Assembly (NCBI GenBank): GCA_016713765.1
Contig: JADJON010000001.1
Coordinates: 2,170,001 to 2,234,000, forward strand
Reading direction: 5' to 3'
DNA from: Bacteroidota bacterium
GTDB lineage: Bacteria; Bacteroidota; Bacteroidia; AKYH767-A; 2013-40CM-41-45
DNA: 64,000 nucleotides
A program made the translations under genes and the position numbers. Shown piece after piece: positions 59,503 to 64,000 of this stretch (positions within the stretch are counted from its first letter, which is position 1; the number at the start of each line of letters is the position of its first letter). The notes below the pieces were generated by a model, which saw only the letters and a program-made list of their open reading frames with translations, was not told the DNA's origin and searched no databases.

Positions 59503-62500
59503 GGATTTTTCGATACTCACTTTTAGCGCTGCTGTTCCTGCTGGTTTCGCCGGCTGTATTCGGACAAGGGTTGCGCAACTTCACCGATGATCCTGTGAAG
59601 TTTGCGGATGAGTTGCAAAAGTTCCTGGCTGAAACCGACAAGAAGGAAGCGGAGAAAGTGATGGAAGCTTTTCTCCCATACTGGACCGGTGGTAAGTTCT
59701 CCCCGCAGCAACAAACCGCCATCTACAAGACCTGTAACGCGATGCTGCGGAAACGGATGAAAGCCATTCCGGATTTCAGAAATTACGTGATGACCCTCAC
59801 CAGTTTTGCCGCAAGCAATCAGTCAGCGGAAAGTTTCGCGGCCTGGCAATCCAGCATCGATAAGCTGTTGTTGATGCCTACACGTTTTTTTCCCCAGTAC
59901 ATCAATACCTGTAACCTGCTTTTCCGGGATAACACCTTGTATGAGTCCGCTTCCACCCGTTGGCATACTCAGCATAACAATTACCGCTTCGAATTCGACT
60001 CCATACCACGTATCCTGATCCCGGCCACCAACCTGGTCTGTAACTCCAAAGGTGATTCGTTGATGATTCGGGAAACCAGTGGTGCTTATTATCCGACCAA
60101 GCAGGAGTTTTTCGGAAACGGTGGAAAGGTTGACTGGACGCGGGCCGGCTGGGATGCAGGTGTTGTGCGTGCCGAGCTGGCAAGGTTCCGGATCGATGTA
60201 ACGGGGAGCGACTTCGAAGCCGACAGCGTGACGTTCTACAATTCGACCTACTTTCAGGCGCCGCTGACAGGTAAGTACACGGATAAGCTCCTGGCCAACA
60301 TGGGACCGGAGAATGCCTCTTATCCGCGTTTTGTTTCTTATACAACCAGTCTTGAAATCAAGAATATCGTACCCGATGTGAATTACCGGGGCGGTTTCTC
60401 CATGATCGGCAACCGCATGGTAGGTTCAGGTTCCGTTGAAGAACAAGCCAAGCTGATCTTTTCCCGAGAAAAGAAACCCTTCCTCATCGCCGGTTCCGAC
60501 GGCTTCGTCGTTCGTAAGGATCGGATCACCGCCGACCAGGCCTCCGTGCTGTTCAACCTCGACGGCGACAGCATATATCGCCCCAGCATCACCTTCAAGT
60601 ACATGGTAGCCGATCGTGAAGTGACGCTCATCCGTGCGGAAGAAGGGAAGTCACAGGCACCGTATTATGATTCGTTCCATCAGATCGACATGTACTACGA
60701 CGGATTGTACTGGAAGATCGACGATCCGCTGATCGATCTGAAAATGATCAGCGGTGCGGGGGAAAGCAAAGCCACATTCGAATCCTCGAATTACTTTCGG
60801 AAGAACCGTTTTCTCAAACTCCAGGGGCTGAGCGATGTGCACCCCTTGTTTACCATCAAGCAATTCGCGCAATCGCAGGGTAATAACATTGTCTATACCG
60901 AAGACCTCGCCAAGTACATGCGCCTTGCTCCCAGCGAGGTGCGGACCATGTTGATCAATTTCTCCAATGGTGGTTTCGTCAGCTACGACAGCAAAGAAGA
61001 TCGCGCCATCATCAAAGACCGGCTCTATTATTACCTGCAGGCGAATGTAGGAAAGACGGACTACGATGTACTCCAGTTCGAATCGGTCATCAAGGCGCGC
61101 CCGAATGCCAGCATCAACCTCCTGAATTATGAAATGACGCTGCGGGGGTTGGCACCGATCGTATTGAGTGATTCGCAGAACGTGGTCATTTTCCCGAAAG
61201 AACAGGAAGTGAAGCTCAAGAAGAACCGGGATTTCACCTTTGCCGGCCGGGTGAAGGCGGGCCGCTTCGATTTTTTTGGAAAGCAGTTTTCGTTCGATTA
61301 CCACAATTTCAAGATCAATCTCGACAACGTTGATTCGCTTCGGTTGCGCGTGGAAAGCGATGATCCTTCGGAAGTGGATGAATTCGGGAATCGCAAGCTG
61401 GTAGCCGTCAGGAGCGTGGTCGAGAACATCACCGGTGACCTGCTGATCGACCAGTTCGGGAATAAGTCCGGATTAAAGGACTTTCCGCAGTACCCGATTT
61501 TCAACTCCAAGAAGGACTCCTACGTCTATTATGATCGTCCGTTTATCCAGGAAGGCGTTTACACCCGGGATGATTTCTATTTTCACCTGGACCCGTTCAC
61601 GATCGATTCGCTTGATAACTTCAGTCGTGCAGGCCTCGGGTTCGCGGGTGAGTTTGTCAGCGCCGGAATCTTTCCGGACTTCCGGGATTCGTTGAAACTC
61701 CAGCCCGATCTGTCCCTGGGCCTGGTCCGGCAAACGGGCGATGCCGGATGGCAGGCATATGGGGGTAAAGGTAAAGTCACCGCCAAGCTCTCCCTCAGCA
61801 ATGCCGGCCTGCACGGTGACGGTACCCTTGATTACCTGACCTCTGTTTCGAAAACCGACGACTTCCTGTTCCTGCCGGATTCGATGAACTCCAACGTGAA
61901 GAGCTTCACCAACCGGAATGAAACGCTGGGAGGGGTCCAGTACCCCTCTGTGATTGGCGATGAAGTGTATGTGCACTGGGAGCCGAAGAAGGACGTCATG
62001 TATGTCAACCGTCGGCAGGAGGACCTGAAGATGTACGAACAGCAGGCTACGCTGAACGGCAACCTGCAACTGCGACCTGCCGGTATGACCGGGAACGGGC
62101 TGATGGCATTCACCGGAAGCGAACTCGAGTCCAAACTGTTTCGCTATAAATCAGAGCAGTTTGATGCTGACACCTCCGATTTTCGACTCACATCCGACAA
62201 TGCCTCCGCGCTTGCCTTCGATACCAAGAACGTAAACGCGCACATCGACTTTGTCAAGCGGATGGGTGAGTTCAAATCGAATGGTGCCGGTTCGTATGTC
62301 AATTTCCCGTTGAACCAGTACATCTGTTTCATCGACCAGTTCAAGTGGTTCATGGACCAAAAGGAGATCGAATTGAGTTCATCTTCCACGGCAGCTGTGC
62401 AGGATACGGCTACCGGAATTTCGCTCACCGGGTCCGACTTCATCTCGGTAGAGCCCCGTCAGGATTCCCTGCGCTGGAAAGCCCCGTTCGCGCGCTACTC

Positions 62501-63968
62501 CCTGAAGGACTTCCTGATCAAAGCCGAAAAGGTCGCCTTCATCCAAACCGCCGACGCTTCGGTCATTCCGGATAGCGGAAAGGTCGTAGTGGAACGCTAC
62601 GCCAAAATGCGCACGCTCACCGATGCACGGGTGCTGGCCAATAACACGACCAAATACCATACGATCTACAACGCCAACATCGACATTCAGGGACGCAAAC
62701 GCTTCAGCGGTACCGGTGACTACGACTACATCGACGAGAATAAAGTGAAACACCATTTTCATTTTGACGAGATCGGCGTGGACACCACTTTCCAAACCGT
62801 AGCCCGGGGACAACTGGCCGATACCGCCGGATTCCCGCTCAGTCCGCAGTTCCTGTTTAAAGGAGATGTGCGCTTGACAGCTTCAAAGGAGTATCTCAAT
62901 TTCTCGGGCTTTACCAAACCCAACATCCAGTGTGAGAAAATCGGGCGTAACTGGATCCGATTCAGTGGTGATATCAACCCGGCCAACGTTAGCATCCCGA
63001 TCGCTTCGCCGGTAACGGACGATGGCGCGAAGTTATCCGCAGCCGTAGCTCAGACGTCCGACAGCACCGGCATTTACGCCGCCTTCCTCATGCCCAAGCA
63101 GCGGCCCAGTGACCTGGAGATCATAAGTGCTTCCGGTGTGCTGTATTTCGATAAAGCGAGCAAGCAGTTCCGGATAACGACCGCTGAACGCCTGGAAAAA
63201 CCTGCCGCAGCCGGTAACTATCTGAGCCTGGATGATGCTCGTTGCTTTGTCTATGGCGAAGGAAGGTTGAATTTCGGATCCGATTTCGGCCAGCTCAACC
63301 TGACTACTGTTGGTAATGTGATCAATAATCTCGTCAACGACAGTACGCAGTTCGAGATCATGGCCGCCATCGATTTCCCGTTCTCCGATGACGCCTTGAA
63401 GGTCATGAGCGATCAGCTATCCACCAATCCGAACCTTCAGGCAACCCAGGACCTCGGCCGACCAGCCTTTGAACGCGGGATGACCGAGTTGGTCGGAAAA
63501 GAAAAGGCTGACAAGTACATCGGCGAGCTGAACCTCTACGGAAACTTCAAGAAGATCCCGGAAGACCTTCGCCACACCTTACTGATCACCGATCTGAAAT
63601 TGGCCTGGAACAACGAAACCAGGACCTATCGTTCGATTGGTCCGATCGGGATCGGTAGTCTCGATAAGGTATCCGTCAACCGAAAGATGAATGGATGGGT
63701 CGAGATCGTGCATAAGAAGAGTGGAGATCAACTGAATATCTACCTCGAACCTGAAAACGGCGCGTGGTTCTTTTTCAGTTACTCGCGCGGATTACTGCAG
63801 ACCATCGCGTCCTACAGTGCTTTCAACGACGAGATCAACAAGCTGAAGCCGGAGAAGCGCGTAAGCAAGGTGAAAGACAAGCCTGATTTTGAATACATGC
63901 TCTCCACCGATCGGGCGGTCCGGAACTTCCTGAAGCGGATGAATCCACCGCCACCGGAAGGTGAATAA
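59499..63968 (+). CDS. Giant secreted protein of unknown function (1489 aa)
   Basis: A 1489-residue protein starting MRIFRYSLLALLFLLVSPAVFGQ at the ATG overlapping the prmA stop. After the signal peptide it has a short helical region (about 25-150; FADELQKFLAETDKKEAEKVMEAFLPYW, fragment LQKFLAETDKKEAEKVM), then more than 1200 residues rich in beta strands: for example SLRLRVESDDP, FEGRVKAG-like FAGRVKAGRFDFFGKQFSFDY, GKGKVTAKLSLSNAGLHGDGTLDYL, and SGTGDYDYIDENKVKHHFHF. Near the C-terminus it has KMNGWVEIVHKKSGDQLNIYLE, WFFFSYSRGLLQTIAS and a Pro-rich end. Alternating strands with regular turns suggest a long periplasmic beta structure. It lacks a T9SS tail, OmpA or SPOR domain and any catalytic motif I know. 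I do not recognise the family. Confidence 0.8.
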   Translation: MRIFRYSLLALLFLLVSPAVFGQGLRNFTDDPVKFADELQKFLAETDKKEAEKVMEAFLPYWTGGKFSPQQQTAIYKTCNAMLRKRMKAIPDFRNYVMTLTSFAASNQSAESFAAWQSSIDKLLLMPTRFFPQYINTCNLLFRDNTLYESASTRWHTQHNNYRFEFDSIPRILIPATNLVCNSKGDSLMIRETSGAYYPTKQEFFGNGGKVDWTRAGWDAGVVRAELARFRIDVTGSDFEADSVTFYNSTYFQAPLTGKYTDKLLANMGPENASYPRFVSYTTSLEIKNIVPDVNYRGGFSMIGNRMVGSGSVEEQAKLIFSREKKPFLIAGSDGFVVRKDRITADQASVLFNLDGDSIYRPSITFKYMVADREVTLIRAEEGKSQAPYYDSFHQIDMYYDGLYWKIDDPLIDLKMISGAGESKATFESSNYFRKNRFLKLQGLSDVHPLFTIKQFAQSQGNNIVYTEDLAKYMRLAPSEVRTMLINFSNGGFVSYDSKEDRAIIKDRLYYYLQANVGKTDYDVLQFESVIKARPNASINLLNYEMTLRGLAPIVLSDSQNVVIFPKEQEVKLKKNRDFTFAGRVKAGRFDFFGKQFSFDYHNFKINLDNVDSLRLRVESDDPSEVDEFGNRKLVAVRSVVENITGDLLIDQFGNKSGLKDFPQYPIFNSKKDSYVYYDRPFIQEGVYTRDDFYFHLDPFTIDSLDNFSRAGLGFAGEFVSAGIFPDFRDSLKLQPDLSLGLVRQTGDAGWQAYGGKGKVTAKLSLSNAGLHGDGTLDYLTSVSKTDDFLFLPDSMNSNVKSFTNRNETLGGVQYPSVIGDEVYVHWEPKKDVMYVNRRQEDLKMYEQQATLNGNLQLRPAGMTGNGLMAFTGSELESKLFRYKSEQFDADTSDFRLTSDNASALAFDTKNVNAHIDFVKRMGEFKSNGAGSYVNFPLNQYICFIDQFKWFMDQKEIELSSSSTAAVQDTATGISLTGSDFISVEPRQDSLRWKAPFARYSLKDFLIKAEKVAFIQTADASVIPDSGKVVVERYAKMRTLTDARVLANNTTKYHTIYNANIDIQGRKRFSGTGDYDYIDENKVKHHFHFDEIGVDTTFQTVARGQLADTAGFPLSPQFLFKGDVRLTASKEYLNFSGFTKPNIQCEKIGRNWIRFSGDINPANVSIPIASPVTDDGAKLSAAVAQTSDSTGIYAAFLMPKQRPSDLEIISASGVLYFDKASKQFRITTAERLEKPAAAGNYLSLDDARCFVYGEGRLNFGSDFGQLNLTTVGNVINNLVNDSTQFEIMAAIDFPFSDDALKVMSDQLSTNPNLQATQDLGRPAFERGMTELVGKEKADKYIGELNLYGNFKKIPEDLRHTLLITDLKLAWNNETRTYRSIGPIGIGSLDKVSVNRKMNGWVEIVHKKSGDQLNIYLEPENGAWFFFSYSRGLLQTIASYSAFNDEINKLKPEKRVSKVKDKPDFEYMLSTDRAVRNFLKRMNPPPPEGE

Positions 63969-64000
63969 TCGACATCAACCCGCTTAAAACCCCGAATTCC

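Overview
The window is chromosomal DNA from a member of the Bacteroidota. Four things support this: five secreted proteins with type IX secretion (T9SS) C-terminal sorting domains, a gldF-gldG gliding-motility ABC module, a split (two-gene) transketolase, and promoter-like TAnnTTTG -7 elements (a Bacteroidota signature) in front of about a dozen genes. Base composition is moderate, roughly balanced GC. I see no prophage, IS element, CRISPR array, rRNA operon or plasmid gene. I cannot place the organism below phylum from this window.

Layout. 1-8.4 kb: CoA-transferase (cut by the left edge), cupin, deoD, mnmE, sucD, fabG and an S9 peptidase. Four of these genes carry small deletions that break the frame. 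A 160-bp block of three different 7-bp tandem repeats abuts the fabG start. 8.4-8.8 kb: two tRNA-Leu genes and a strong terminator. 9.1-20.7 kb: three T9SS cargo proteins flank two small unknown genes, dnaN and the gldF-gldG-DUF4340 operon; gldG is also frameshifted. 20.9-26.8 kb: ABM monooxygenase, SAM hydroxide adenosyltransferase, phoH, purC, a lipoprotein hydrolase and an RNA m5C methyltransferase. 26.9-32.9 kb: one 2018-residue envelope protein with TPR, PD40 beta-propeller and regulatory-like domains, a very long low-complexity linker and three C-terminal SPOR-like repeats. 33-38 kb: clpS, an M48 lipoprotein protease, tRNA-Arg(ACG) and an A/T-richer GloVer-repeat T9SS protein. 38.3-40.9 kb: glmM and a cysteine desulfurase. 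40.9-45.8 kb, minus strand: a six-gene run (transketolase N half, VWA protein, transketolase C half, ECF sigma factor, membrane protein, Spy-like protein). 45.9-52.6 kb: S4 protein, AI-2E family transporter, OstA/LptA-like protein, serine hydrolase, priA. 52.6-56.6 kb: a 13-PKD T9SS type B protein. 56.8-64 kb: ABC permease, tpiA, prmA and, translationally coupled to prmA, a 1489-residue secreted protein I do not recognise.

How it fits together. Housekeeping genes (purine metabolism and salvage, TCA cycle, fatty acid synthesis, glycolysis and pentose phosphate, tRNA and ribosome modification, replication and restart) alternate with genes for the cell envelope and surface. The surface set comprises T9SS cargo, GldF/G, LPS-transport-like OstA, a peptidoglycan-binding SPOR protein and an envelope-stress-like sigma operon. 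Seven small deletions and no insertions occur in conserved genes between about 2.8 and 14.9 kb, and I found none after that, which points to consensus errors in that part of the assembly rather than gene decay.
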